Shown: one piece after another, positions 9,375 through 17,910 of the stretch
Position numbering within the stretch: position 1 is the stretch's first letter
Layout: the number at the start of each line of letters is the position of its first letter
NCBI RefSeq assembly: GCF_016775005.1
Contig: NZ_JAEUXI010000004.1
Location: 62,001-126,000, forward strand
Reading direction: 5' to 3'
Length of the DNA: 64,000 nt
Source: Streptococcus suis
GTDB taxonomy: Bacteria; Bacillota; Bacilli; Lactobacillales; Streptococcaceae
Notes under the pieces: model-generated
The model's input: only the letters and a program-made list of their open reading frames with translations
What the model was told of the DNA's origin: nothing
The model's database searches: none
Made by a program: the position numbers and the translations under genes

Positions 9375-10847
9375 TTATCGGCGCTCAATCTTATAATACT
9401 CTCCTTCCAACAATCGCTTGGCTTGGTCAAGTTTTTGAAGATGTAGAGAGGAAATAATCTTTTTTAGAGCGAGAATATCATGTTGATGTGGATAGGAAAA
9501 AAGCTGATAGGTATGAGAGCTGGTCAGAGGGTAATCCAAGCATATAATCAGGTCATAGTCTTTTCCTTCTTCGAAGAATTCAAACTGTAGTGCACCATTT
9601 CCATCTAATTCCTGTTGCAAGTATTGGAACAAGGGAAGATTCCTTACTTTGGAATAACTAGAAGCCAAAGCAAGGCGAACCTTTGTTCTCTCAACTTGTA
9701 AGAGATAAACAATGAGTTGAACCATGGCTTGAAACTGCTGGTCAGCAATTGGTTTTGTCACATGCTGAAACCAATTTTCTTGAACTGAAATCAATATTTG
9801 CTTGGCTAAATCCTGTAGGGCTGTCGGACAGGAAGGGCATTCTTCAAAGCCTGTTTCAATCCAAGATTGAAAAAAATAGAGCTGACTAAAGACTTGATTG
9901 AGTTGATAAAGGCTCTCTTCTTCCATCATCAACTCCATCTGCATTGAAGTTTTTAGTTCCTGAAAACTCCAACTTGTCGCTTCCATGATTGGGCCACCAA
10001 AACCTAGTAATTGCTCTAATTGATGGGCAGCCAAGATACCTTGACTAAATAGAAAAGCAAAAATCGTCATGGCATCTCCTTCTTGAAAGGAGCTTGATTT
10101 TTGTTGACTCATGGTGAGAAAAAGGCTGCGCAATTGACGGTAAAATTTATGCTGATGATAGGGCTTCATTATTTCATAAGTCGACTGGAAATCCAGATCC
10201 TTTAAGCGCATGCGTTTTTGCACCAAGGTCAACCACAGAGCCAATTGGTGGGCTTGACGAGGATTAAAGGATGATTGATACTGTCTTTCAAAAATAGGTA
10301 AGTAGGCCAATTGTTCCTGGTAAACCCGATCTTGTTCAAAATCAGAAGCTGGCTGGGTTAGCCACAGCAAATTAAAATAGAAGTAGCGTATCTGTAGTTC
10401 ACTCCCTTTTAATTTCCCACCCTTGATTCCAATTTGAAATTCCTTTAGCAGTTTATTGAGACTGGCTAATTGACGGCTAATCGTTGCTTCGCTAACCAAC
10501 AATTCTTGAGCCAATAGTGGAATTGACACATCATTGCGATCGAGTAAACAAAGTAAAAGCTGGTAGCGTAAGCTCGGACGACAGAGATAGCCCAACAATT
10601 CCTGACTAGACAAACTTGCAGACCGTTTCAAAGTAAGATTTTCGTCTTCTAAGGAAAATTCCAAGCCTAATTCATCTACGCCCGCATCTTCATTAAAAGT
10701 TGTAATATAGCGAAGAAGAGTTGATCGTGACACATCAAGACGTCGGCATGCATCTTTCAAACTAAGAGCATGCCCCATTCTTTGCAAATCTAGGATCAGA
10801 TGAAGAATGGCATTTTCACGCTTTTCTAATAAGTGAGCAATATGCAC
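9375..10847 (-). CDS. Mga-family transcriptional regulator
   Basis: 490 aa. Two N-terminal helix-turn-helix regions are visible: SLKDACRRLDVSRSTLLRYI (about residues 30-49) and IPLLAQELLVSEATISRQL (about 110-128). A central region follows the Mga PRD layout (HQLALWLTLVQKRMR), and the C-terminal 100 residues look like an EIIB-like domain. It stands directly upstream of glpK in the same orientation, as an Mga-like gene does next to the glp operon in pneumococcus. Control of glp genes is therefore likely but not shown. Its start codon overlaps the stop of the upstream flavoprotein gene by one base, so the two are co-transcribed. Confidence 0.85.
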   Translation of the reverse strand: MHIAHLLEKRENAILHLILDLQRMGHALSLKDACRRLDVSRSTLLRYITTFNEDAGVDELGLEFSLEDENLTLKRSASLSSQELLGYLCRPSLRYQLLLCLLDRNDVSIPLLAQELLVSEATISRQLASLNKLLKEFQIGIKGGKLKGSELQIRYFYFNLLWLTQPASDFEQDRVYQEQLAYLPIFERQYQSSFNPRQAHQLALWLTLVQKRMRLKDLDFQSTYEIMKPYHQHKFYRQLRSLFLTMSQQKSSSFQEGDAMTIFAFLFSQGILAAHQLEQLLGFGGPIMEATSWSFQELKTSMQMELMMEEESLYQLNQVFSQLYFFQSWIETGFEECPSCPTALQDLAKQILISVQENWFQHVTKPIADQQFQAMVQLIVYLLQVERTKVRLALASSYSKVRNLPLFQYLQQELDGNGALQFEFFEEGKDYDLIICLDYPLTSSHTYQLFSYPHQHDILALKKIISSLHLQKLDQAKRLLEGEYYKIERR

Positions 10848-12181
10848 TACAAGCCCCCCTCCCTTCTCCGTCTTTCATGGTAATAATGGTTGGCAGCTTC
10901 TATTAAAATTGGAACCAGAGCAGTCTGTTGTGGTAGATAAAGCCAAGATTGTTGCAATAAATCCTCAATCCTTAAACCTTGCTGAATAGCAAAAGCTAGC
11001 TGATTCATTTGTGCCAGATGATCCGATTTTGAAATCAATTGCCCACCCAAAAGACGTCCATCGGTCTGGCTCAAAACCAGCTTGAAATCCAATTTTTCCT
11101 TATCCCACTGACTATAAGGTTGCTGGATACGAACCACGTCTGTGTCCAGCCACAATTGCGCCTCTTTTTCTGTCAAACCAACACTTGTCATATTCACCCC
11201 AAAAATCCGACTGGAGACAATACGCACAACGTCTTTTAAGGGGCGCTTCTTCTCTTGTAAATTTGCAACCGCTAGTCGACCTGTTAAAATTGCATGGTTG
11301 ATCATTGGAAGATAGGCTTGACCAAAAAAAGCAAATGGAAGTCGTATAAGGTCGCCAACCGCAAAAACTCCTGGTCGACTGGTTTCCAGGAAGGCATCAA
11401 CAACCAAGCAACCATCTGGATCCAGTTCCAATTGCCCTTGCAAGAACTGACTATTGGGTCTAAAATTCGTTGCTAGGAGGCCAAAATCCGCCTGAATGCT
11501 CTCTTCATAAGTTTCACAGACAAGACTACCATCCTCAAGTCCTAGCCTATTAACTGTTTGACCGAAATAGGTTTTGATATTTCGTCTGTCTAATTCCTCT
11601 AGGATAAACTCAGTCATCTCTTGATCAAAATACTTTGCCAGCGGCCACTCTTGTGACTCAATCAACTGCAATTCAATGGGATACTCCGATAAAGCATCAA
11701 TGGTTTCCAAGCCAATTTGCCCTGCGCCAATAACTGAAATCTTTTTGGCAGTAGCGACTTTTTCAAATGCTGCTAAAGCCTCTCGTTTCGATTTACAAGA
11801 CAGCATTCTTTCCCTGCTATCCTGACTTTGGTATTCCCAGACCTGACAGGAGCCCATAGCAAGAATCAAATAATCAAAAGAAAGACTCTTTACTTGACCA
11901 TTTTGACTGATTTGGATTACATTTTTCTCCTGAGATAAGCTTAAGAATCGCGTTTCCAAGAGTAGCTCAATGTCCGAAGCAACAACTTCCTCATAGAGTT
12001 GACAAGTAGCTTCTTCCCAAGTCGAAATACGATTTTTCATTCGCCAATTAAAAGCATTTGGAAAAAAACCAACTTCTTTTTCCTGGTCAATCAGACAAAT
12101 ATTAGCCTGAGGATAGGTTTTTCTTGCCTCTACTGCTGCAGCTAATCCAGCAAAAGAAGCTCCAATAATAATAATTTCCAT
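10847..12181 (-). CDS. NADH-oxidase-like FAD/NAD(P) disulfide-reductase family protein lacking the redox Cys
   Basis: 444 aa with an FAD-binding GASFAGLAAA motif (residues 7-16), an NAD(P) motif GAGQIGLE near 160, the second FAD signature VFAVGDL near 280, and a C-terminal dimerisation domain. This is the layout of NADH oxidases and CoA-disulfide reductases. In those enzymes Cys42 is catalytic; here residues 37-46 read VGFFPNAFNW, with Asn at position 42 and no Cys nearby. It may therefore be a non-thiol flavoprotein or have another electron acceptor. It is in an operon with the Mga-type regulator (one-base overlap), suggesting a functional link. Confidence 0.75.
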   Translation of the reverse strand: MEIIIIGASFAGLAAAVEARKTYPQANICLIDQEKEVGFFPNAFNWRMKNRISTWEEATCQLYEEVVASDIELLLETRFLSLSQEKNVIQISQNGQVKSLSFDYLILAMGSCQVWEYQSQDSRERMLSCKSKREALAAFEKVATAKKISVIGAGQIGLETIDALSEYPIELQLIESQEWPLAKYFDQEMTEFILEELDRRNIKTYFGQTVNRLGLEDGSLVCETYEESIQADFGLLATNFRPNSQFLQGQLELDPDGCLVVDAFLETSRPGVFAVGDLIRLPFAFFGQAYLPMINHAILTGRLAVANLQEKKRPLKDVVRIVSSRIFGVNMTSVGLTEKEAQLWLDTDVVRIQQPYSQWDKEKLDFKLVLSQTDGRLLGGQLISKSDHLAQMNQLAFAIQQGLRIEDLLQQSWLYLPQQTALVPILIEAANHYYHERRRREGGL

Positions 12182-12247
12182 ACAAGATCCTTATTTGTTT
12201 TTTGCTATTATAACAAGAATTACCCGAAATTGAAAAGGCTTGCAACT

Positions 12248-12276
12248 AAAAAACACACCAGAGATCTGATGTGTTT
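12248..12276 (-). terminator. Terminator-like hairpin upstream of the flavoprotein gene
   Basis: AAACACA (12251-12257) pairs with TGTGTTT (12270-12276), then a C/A mismatch, then CAGA/TCTG. On the minus strand it is followed by a U-run. It would stop transcripts leaving the dapA side and its repeat array. Confidence 0.65.
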
Positions 12277-12384
12277 GGATAAACTTAAATAAAACGTCTA
12301 AAATGGAAGTTAACACCTTGGTTTGGATCGAGTGAAAATGGTGTCTTATGAATTAAAATAAAGCCTTTTTTTCATAACACTGTC

Positions 12385-12735
12385 CTTGCTTTCGTATTTT
12401 CGGGCTCGGGTTAAAAACGTCCACTGGACTAGCTCGCTTTCATATATTTAGGCTCGCGTTAAAACAGTCACTTCCCTGACTATCCTCGCTTTCGGGTTTT
12501 TGAGCTCGGGTTAAAAACGTCCACTGGACTAGCTCGCTTTCATATTTTTGGGCTCGCGTTAAAACAGTCACTTCCCTGACTATCCTCGCTTTCGGGTTTT
12601 TGAGCTCGGGTTAAAAACGTCCACTGGACTAGCTCGCTTTCATATTTTTGGGCTCGCGTTAAAACAGTCACTTCCCTGACTATCCTCGCTTTCGGGTTTT
12701 TGAGCTCGGGTTAAAAACGTCCACTGGACGTTTTT
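12385..12735. repeat. Array A: seven hairpin modules of about 50 bp (100-bp period of two alternating hairpins)
   Basis: GTCCACTGGAC recurs at 12419, 12519, 12619 and 12719. Between copies lies AGTCA-CTTCCC-TGACT (from 12466, 12566 and 12666). Seven palindromes thus alternate X-Y-X-Y-X-Y-X with about 50-bp spacing. The linkers share the order CTCGCTTT, a T-run, GCTCG, GTTAAAA. The two X-to-X units at 12519-12718 are almost identical, and the first differs at a few bases. Only the copy nearest dapA (12713-12735) has the full arms with A/T tracts and overlaps the dapA stop codon. There are no Cas genes and no open reading frame. The linker is shared with the arrays at 45.8-46.3 kb. Confidence 0.92.
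12713..12735 (-). terminator. dapA terminator (first hairpin of array A)
   Basis: Perfect stem AAAAACGTCC/GGACGTTTTT with loop ACT. It overlaps the dapA stop codon and gives a minus-strand U-tract. Confidence 0.85.
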
Positions 12736-13669
12736 AATAATCTGGTCGTACGACTCCTGTTACTGTGGCTTTGGTTGCTTCGTAGTCGCCGTCCACTACA
12801 ACTTTGATAATGCGTTTGGCATCTTCTTCTGGGCATGGTACCAATGGTAAGCGGAGCGGGCCAACTTCAAATCCCATATAATTAAGAACAGCCTTAACCG
12901 GTGCAGGACTTGGGTAAGAGAAGAGGGCATTGACTTTTGGAATGAATTTACGTTGAATAGCGGCTGCTGTTCGGATATCTTGTTGCTCAATGGCTGTGAA
13001 CATCTCATACATCTCATCACCATTTGTATGGGAAGCCACTGAAATTACACCGTCTGCTCCCAAATTCATAGCATGGAAGGCATCTCCATCCTCGCCTGTA
13101 TAAATCAAGAAATCTTCTGGCTTGTTTTCAATCAAGTAAGCCATATTGGCAAGGCTAGTACACTCTTTGACCCCAATGATATTGGGATGTTCTGCCAAAC
13201 GCAACATGGTTTCTGGCGTCATTTCAACTACGACGCGACCTGGGATATTATAGATAATGATTGGCAAATCTGAAGCATCTGCAATAGCCTTAAAGTGCTG
13301 ATACATTCCTTCTTGAGAAGGCTTGTTGTAATAAGGCACGATGGCAAGACCTGCCGCAAAACCTCCGAATGCCGCTACTTCCTTGGCAAACTCAATCGAA
13401 TCGCGCGTATCGTTGGTACCGATACCTGCAATCAAGGGAACACGACCGTTGACAATTTTTTGCACGGCAGCAAATAATTCTAATTCTTCCGCGTGAGTAA
13501 GGGTTGGACTTTCAGCAGTTGTTCCTGCCAACAAAATCCCTTCCGTATGGTGAGCCAATAGATACTCAACCAACTCTGGTAAGACTGCATAATTTATCGA
13601 ACCATCCTCATTGAATGGTGTAATCATGGCTGTAATAATTTTTACATCTCGTAACTCTTGAATAGACAT
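12734..13669 (-). CDS. dapA: 4-Hydroxy-tetrahydrodipicolinate synthase
   Basis: Condenses aspartate semialdehyde with pyruvate, the committed step to diaminopimelate and lysine. 311 aa, TIM-barrel. Visible family features are the TTAESPTL motif (about residue 49-56), [17 protein letters not shown] with the conserved Tyr and Arg, and GVKEC carrying the Schiff-base Lys (about residue 167). It is the last gene of asd-ACT-dapA, nine bases after the ACT gene, and its stop codon lies inside a strong terminator hairpin. An apparent second protein on the same strand within it is only a frame shadow. Confidence 0.96.
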   Translation of the reverse strand: MSIQELRDVKIITAMITPFNEDGSINYAVLPELVEYLLAHHTEGILLAGTTAESPTLTHAEELELFAAVQKIVNGRVPLIAGIGTNDTRDSIEFAKEVAAFGGFAAGLAIVPYYNKPSQEGMYQHFKAIADASDLPIIIYNIPGRVVVEMTPETMLRLAEHPNIIGVKECTSLANMAYLIENKPEDFLIYTGEDGDAFHAMNLGADGVISVASHTNGDEMYEMFTAIEQQDIRTAAAIQRKFIPKVNALFSYPSPAPVKAVLNYMGFEVGPLRLPLVPCPEEDAKRIIKVVVDGDYEATKATVTGVVRPDY

Positions 13670-13677
13670 GGAACCTC

Positions 13678-14046
13678 CTAGTCAATAATTTCATATCCAG
13701 CTTTCTGAAGAACTTCGATAGCCGCTGGGAAATCCTTAGCTTTAGTTAATATGTAGTCAGTATTGAAAGTAGATACTGCAAAAATACTAATTTTTGCTTC
13801 TGCTAGTAATTGACTAATTTGTGAAAGGATACCCACTAATGAGAAGTCAAGTACCCCCTCAACACGAAATGCTAGCCATCCTTTATCCTCTTCAATAACA
13901 TTACTTGGAACTTCTTGGCTCAGACAAACTAGTGAGTTTTCTTCATCTGTCTTACCGATAAATACATAGGAGCTCGCCAAATTAACCTTTGTAAAATCTT
14001 CAAGTTTACAAACTGAAAAATCACCTTTAATAATTTTAAGTTTCAT
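13678..14046 (-). CDS. ACT-domain protein in the asd-dapA operon
   Basis: 122 aa resembling the two-ACT (CASTOR/ACT_7-like) family: residues 55-122 include [31 protein letters not shown], the typical beta-alpha-beta of an ACT ligand-binding domain. ACT domains usually sense amino acids. Position between asd and dapA suggests a sensor of lysine, threonine or aspartate-family products. There is no good ribosome site before the ATG, and the 88 bases upstream are very AT-rich, unlike the neighbours, which could mark an insertion. Function is not established. Confidence 0.72.
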   Translation of the reverse strand: MKLKIIKGDFSVCKLEDFTKVNLASSYVFIGKTDEENSLVCLSQEVPSNVIEEDKGWLAFRVEGVLDFSLVGILSQISQLLAEAKISIFAVSTFNTDYILTKAKDFPAAIEVLQKAGYEIID

Positions 14047-14134
14047 ATATTTACGTATACTTTCTAATTACTTACTAGAATTTGACTGATTCATATAGAA
14101 TATTTAATAGTTTAAAAAGAGGTTAAAAATAAAC

Positions 14135-15211
14135 TTATTTCAATTCAAATTTCAATTCTGCAGTTGGACGAACTAGACCACGTTCATGAAGGGTTTCAGC
14201 AATTTGCACAGAGTTCCATGCAGCACCCTTGAGCAAGTTATCAGAAACAACCCACATGTGGATACCGTTTTCCTTATCCAAATCTTTACGGATACGACCG
14301 ACAAAGGTATCACGGCTACCAACAGCGTTAATGGCTTGCGGATATACTTGGTTTGCCACATCATCTTCCAAAACAGCACCTGGGAAGGCTGCAATGGCTG
14401 CTTTTACCTCATCAATCGGAGCAATTTCTTTGGTTTCAATGTAAACAGACTCAGAGTGAGCTGACAAGACTGGGATACGGACGCAGGTTGCAGAGACGGC
14501 AATACTATCATCTTCCATGATTTTCTTAGTCTCTTTTGTCATCTTCATCTCTTCATAAGTGTAGTCATTGTCTGTGAAGAGATCGATTTGCGGAATCGCA
14601 TTGAAACCGATTGGGTAGTGCTTCTTATCGCCTCCAGAAGGAAGAATGTTCGCTTCTACCGCTTTTGGTTCCACACCATCATTCAAGACAGAACGAAGCT
14701 GAGCTTGCGTTTCCAAGATAGCTCCCATACCTGCACCAGAAACTGCCTGATAAGTAGATACAATGATCCGCTCTAAGCCCCATTTCTGACGAACAGGCTC
14801 CAAGGCAACCATCATTTGAATGGTTGAGCAGTTAGGGCAAGCAATGATACCATTGTGGGCATCAAGCGCGTGAGCATTTACCTCAGGAACAACCAAAGGC
14901 ACATCTGGATTTTGACGGAAATACGAAGTATTGTCTACGACAACCGCTCCTGCTTTTACCGCATATGGAGCATACTTGGCAGATGTAGAGCCACCAGCTG
15001 AGAAGAGAGCAATATCTACTCCTTCAAAGGCTGTTTCTGTTGTTTCTTCAATGACAATGTCCTGTCCCTTAAACTGCAAAGTCTTGCCTGCTGAACGAGC
15101 AGAAGCCAAGAAACGCACTTTCTCGATTGGAAGTGTTGACTCTTCCAACATTTTAATCATTTGGGCACCGACTGCACCAGTTGCACCAACAACAGCTACT
15201 ACATAAGCCAT
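14135..15211 (-). CDS. asd: Aspartate-semialdehyde dehydrogenase
   Basis: Reduces beta-aspartyl phosphate to aspartate semialdehyde for lysine, threonine and methionine synthesis. 358 aa. NADP-binding GATGAVGAQ is at residues 9-17, the catalytic Cys lies in [10 protein letters not shown] (about residues 124-133), and the conserved His/Arg region is near residues 240-260. It is led by AAAGGAG and its own extended -10 promoter (15267-15275), and is followed by the ACT gene and dapA. The asd small RNA is encoded just upstream. Confidence 0.96.
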   Translation of the reverse strand: MAYVVAVVGATGAVGAQMIKMLEESTLPIEKVRFLASARSAGKTLQFKGQDIVIEETTETAFEGVDIALFSAGGSTSAKYAPYAVKAGAVVVDNTSYFRQNPDVPLVVPEVNAHALDAHNGIIACPNCSTIQMMVALEPVRQKWGLERIIVSTYQAVSGAGMGAILETQAQLRSVLNDGVEPKAVEANILPSGGDKKHYPIGFNAIPQIDLFTDNDYTYEEMKMTKETKKIMEDDSIAVSATCVRIPVLSAHSESVYIETKEIAPIDEVKAAIAAFPGAVLEDDVANQVYPQAINAVGSRDTFVGRIRKDLDKENGIHMWVVSDNLLKGAAWNSVQIAETLHERGLVRPTAELKFELK

Positions 15212-15266
15212 AGAAATCTCCTTTAGGTCAATTCTTCAAAATTTTCTAAAAATTTGTTATTTCATA

Positions 15267-15275
15267 ATTATACCA
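15267..15275 (-). promoter_or_regulatory. Extended -10 promoter of asd
   Basis: Minus-strand TGGTATAAT. It lies downstream of the asd-RNA terminator, so asd can be transcribed independently of that RNA. Confidence 0.65.
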
Positions 15276-15304
15276 CAATTTCAATAAATGGAAAGTCTGA
15301 AATA

Positions 15305-15452
15305 CAAAAAAGCCCACCTAGGTGGGCAAGGGCATCGTTTCCGATGAGAATAGAAGGTTCACACAACTATTCAAGGTCCGCTCCTGCGTTTCAATTTAAT
15401 GAAGACCTCCCTAGCGTCGAATGTGACAAAGTCACTACTCGGCTCATCGCAT
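15305..15452 (-). ncRNA. asd-motif small RNA
   Basis: A gene-free, structured minus-strand stretch upstream of asd, with a candidate promoter at one end and a strong terminator (GCCCACC-TA-GGTGGGC, 15312-15327, then U-run) at the other. This gives a transcript of about 145-150 nt. Terminal segments pair: minus-strand ATGCGATGAG near the 5' end and CTCATCGGAAACGATG near the 3' end, and GTGACTTTGTCAC forms an internal hairpin. Position and size agree with the asd RNA motif of lactic acid bacteria, found upstream of asd and seen as a discrete RNA in S. pyogenes. Function is unknown. Exact ends are estimates. Confidence 0.78.
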
Positions 15453-15458
15453 GAATCT

Positions 15459-15486
15459 ATTCTACCATAATCTCAAGGATTTGCAA
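15459..15486 (-). promoter_or_regulatory. Promoter of the asd small RNA
   Basis: Minus-strand -35 TTGCAA (15481-15486), 16-base spacer ending TGG, -10 TAGAAT (15459-15464), giving an extended -10. The -35 is seven bases from the stop of the upstream DUF1905 gene. Confidence 0.65.
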
Positions 15487-15492
15487 GCCTGA

Positions 15493-15780
15493 TTACTCCA
15501 TTCGTTCTTGAATGGTTACTTGTACTCTATCACCAGCCTGTTTTCCAATAGCCGCTCGAATAGCCTTTTGAACGCCAATAATGTAACAGATATTGCCTGC
15601 TTCATCCTTAACTCCCATATTGACAATGGAGCCAGCATAGGGATGACCATCAAATCTGGCATGCACCTTTACCCTCCTCTTGCCAAACTCCTCTCGTATA
15701 TCATTGGGAAATATGACATAAGCTCCGCCCTTGTCTGGTACTGGATGGATAAGGGCTTCAAATTCATAGACTTTAGACAT
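15493..15780 (-). CDS. DUF1905 domain protein
   Basis: A 95-aa soluble protein of the DUF1905 family: N-terminal FEALIHPVPDKGGAYVIFP, then KVHARFDGHPYAGSI and a C-terminal IGVQKAIRAAIGKQAGD. It is led by AGGAGG and lies eight bases after the AlkD-like gene, so it is the last member of a four-gene minus-strand operon. No catalytic residues can be assigned. No terminator separates it from the asd RNA promoter. Confidence 0.82.
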   Translation of the reverse strand: MSKVYEFEALIHPVPDKGGAYVIFPNDIREEFGKRRVKVHARFDGHPYAGSIVNMGVKDEAGNICYIIGVQKAIRAAIGKQAGDRVQVTIQERME

Positions 15781-15788
15781 GGCTCCTC

Positions 15789-16442
15789 CTAGATGTATTT
15801 ACTTGCCTCGCGAATGGACAAGCCTGCCATTTGGGAACGGTATTTGTCAAGAAAAGTTCGGACCCAGTCAGGATTGGTCTTAGAATAATCCCGTAAGCTC
15901 CAGCCAATTGCCTTGTTGATGAAAAACTCTGTCTGATTGAGATTGTTGACCAGGATCTTCTCCAACAGCTCTGTATCTGTCTTTTCTTTCTGCAAGAGTT
16001 GGTGGTCAATGGCAATTCGTCTCAACCAGAAATCATCATCCAAACTCCATTCCAAAATGGTCTGCTTGGCCTCTGGATTATCCAATACAATCTTACCAAC
16101 CAACTTGTCCAAGCCATCAATACTATCCCACCAAGACTTGGTCTGAGCCAGCTTCTTCAAGCGGGGTAGGTCAGCTAAGACTAGGTCTTTTTTCTTGGAG
16201 ACCAGATAATCAATGGCAATATACTGAAACTCACGGTAGGGTTTGGCCCAGCAAGCCTCTACAAAATCCCAGTCAATTCCCTGAGCCTTAGATTCTTTGA
16301 AAAATTGCCTCGCAACTGTTCGACGGTCAGGTGTCCGAACACCTAGAAAGTCAAAGTGATTCTTCATATAGGCTTTCATGGGTTGAGCTTGACTGGCATC
16401 CGCCACAGACAACAAACGTTTTTCTAATTCTTCAATCTTCAT
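15789..16442 (-). CDS. DNA alkylation repair protein, AlkD-like
   Basis: 217 aa, all-helical HEAT-like repeat glycosylase. Family landmarks are the N-terminal YMKNHFDFLGVRTPDRR, KSWWDSIDGLDKLVG with the Trp and Asp used by AlkD near residue 110, and the C-terminal INKAIGWSLRDYSKTNP with the conserved Arg. AlkD enzymes remove positively charged N3/N7-alkyl purines without base flipping (family knowledge). Its start overlaps the end of the acetyltransferase gene by 11 bases. Confidence 0.88.
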   Translation of the reverse strand: MKIEELEKRLLSVADASQAQPMKAYMKNHFDFLGVRTPDRRTVARQFFKESKAQGIDWDFVEACWAKPYREFQYIAIDYLVSKKKDLVLADLPRLKKLAQTKSWWDSIDGLDKLVGKIVLDNPEAKQTILEWSLDDDFWLRRIAIDHQLLQKEKTDTELLEKILVNNLNQTEFFINKAIGWSLRDYSKTNPDWVRTFLDKYRSQMAGLSIREASKYI

Positions 16443-16941
16443 TTTGCTTACCTACAAGAGATTTTTGAAGCCAAACAATATCATGCCATGTATCAAATTT
16501 ATAACCAACTTTTTTGAAATGTGCCACCTGTTCATATCCTCTTTTTTCATGGAGGGTAAGAGAAGCAGGATTTGGCAAAGCAATGCAGGCTAAGAAATTT
16601 TTAAAACCACGCACTATCAATTCCTCTTCCAAGGCATCATAGAGCATGGAGCCGATTCCTTTTCCTCGAGCTTCTTGCTGGATATAGACAGATAATTCCA
16701 CCGTCCAGTCATAGGCTGCCCGGGCATAATAGGTCGAAGCGTAGGCATAGCCAAGAAGTTTCCCTTCTTCTACTGCGACCAGATAGGGAAACTTCTCCAA
16801 AGTCTTCTCAATCCTACTTGCAAATTCACTTACAGTCGGTACTTGAGTCTCAAAGGTAATAGCGGTCTTTTCTACATAAGGAGCATAAATTGCCACAAGG
16901 TCTGCAGCATCCTCTATCCTAGCAGAACGAATGTCTATCAT
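16432..16941 (-). CDS. GNAT N-acetyltransferase (phosphinothricin acetyltransferase-like)
   Basis: 169 aa. The IRSARIEDAADLVAIYAPYVEKTAITFE N-terminal region and the acetyl-CoA loop QEARGKGIGSMLY (about residues 88-100) are characteristic of the Pat/YncA branch of GNAT enzymes. The acceptor is probably a small amino-acid-like or toxic compound, not determinable here. The ATG follows the lipoprotein stop codon directly (TAA-ATG), with GGAG inside the end of that gene, so the two are translationally coupled. Confidence 0.87.
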   Translation of the reverse strand: MIDIRSARIEDAADLVAIYAPYVEKTAITFETQVPTVSEFASRIEKTLEKFPYLVAVEEGKLLGYAYASTYYARAAYDWTVELSVYIQQEARGKGIGSMLYDALEEELIVRGFKNFLACIALPNPASLTLHEKRGYEQVAHFKKVGYKFDTWHDIVWLQKSLVGKQNED

Positions 16942-17559
16942 TTAGTTCTCCAATAATTCTCTATCATAAATGGTATAATCACAACGATAGATGATCAAAC
17001 GCTTGCCATCAATCAAGAGTTCAGAAGTCTTAGGTGCATCAGATGCATAAAGAGATACACTGTCTCCAACATAGGTCGCAAGAGGTGTGCCATTTTGCGA
17101 ACGAATCAAGACCACCTTGGCTTTGCCTGTAAAATCATTTTTCAGGCTAGAAACCATCCGATTGACAACTGGAATAGCATGATCATAATTGGACATGTCA
17201 ACTGTAGTTTGATACTTGGCAAATAAATCCTCCAAGCCCTCTTCTGCCGCGATCAAGGATGAACCGACATGGTCAATTTCATAATTGCCAAGTGTGACTT
17301 TCAAAACAGACGAATCCGCATTGGAATAACCCTCGGCATCCACCGAGTCAAATTCCTGATTCCGCGAAATCGATAAGGACTTGCCAGACATTTCATCTAT
17401 CAATTGAGAATTTTCATCGTATGTCCGTACCGTCATTTCCAAACCAATCCATTCTTCCTTGGTATTTTTCCACCAATTTGAAATTGATTGACAAGCAGAC
17501 AAGGTGACTAGGCTGGTGGCTAATACAGCACCAAGTGCTAACTTTTTATTCCATTTCAT
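16942..17559 (-). CDS. DUF5052-family lipoprotein
   Basis: 205 aa. The N-terminus KWNKKLALGAVLATSLVTLSAC is a lipoprotein signal with lipobox LSAC and Cys at residue 23, so the protein should be anchored on the outside of the membrane. The rest is soluble: WIGLEMTVRTYDENSQLIDEMSGKS and a C-terminal LLIDGKRLIIYRCDYTIYDRELLEN. It resembles streptococcal proteins labelled DUF5052; no activity is known. It heads the operon with GNAT, AlkD-like and DUF1905 genes, preceded by GGAGG. Confidence 0.82.
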   Translation of the reverse strand: MKWNKKLALGAVLATSLVTLSACQSISNWWKNTKEEWIGLEMTVRTYDENSQLIDEMSGKSLSISRNQEFDSVDAEGYSNADSSVLKVTLGNYEIDHVGSSLIAAEEGLEDLFAKYQTTVDMSNYDHAIPVVNRMVSSLKNDFTGKAKVVLIRSQNGTPLATYVGDSVSLYASDAPKTSELLIDGKRLIIYRCDYTIYDRELLEN

Positions 17560-17910
17560 ATAAAACCTCCAATAGTTGATACCTTATTGTACCACGGAAT
17601 TGCCTAAACTAAGAAAAATGTATGCAAGGTATTCAATAAACAAACTGAGATCATCTCTTTTCAATTTGAAAACAAGCCAAACCAATGATTTTGTCGCAAA
17701 AACAATTTTTAAATATGCAAATCAAACTGATTTGCTACTTTTAAACATTTATATCATTGTATTTCAATGTGATTTTTAAAAAATAAAATTGTATTATAGG
17801 AAAACCTAATGATTTGACAAGTTTTTTAAAAATTTTTTTCAATTTCTTTTTTTTCTGGTGGTTATTTACGAATAAATAGATGACCACAAAAAAGATAGTG
17901 AGGAACACAA
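17560..17910. other. AT-rich divergent intergenic region, no gene recognised
   Basis: 351 bases of very AT-rich DNA between divergent genes. It contains TTGACA at 17815-17820 without a convincing -10 at standard distance, and long T-runs (17820-17855). Short open frames here lack ribosome sites and are rejected. Confidence 0.6.

Noticed and set aside
12385-12735. CRISPR array
   Set aside because: Units contain no unique spacers; both hairpin and linker repeat, there are no cas genes, and the period consists of hairpin plus constant linker.
15305-15452. T-box or lysine riboswitch upstream of asd
   Set aside because: No T-box sequence or L-box core seen, and the element has its own terminator and promoter ahead of a separate asd promoter.
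17576-17779. 67-aa plus-strand ORF in the AT-rich intergenic region
   Set aside because: No ribosome site, no recognisable motif and composition of random AT-rich DNA.
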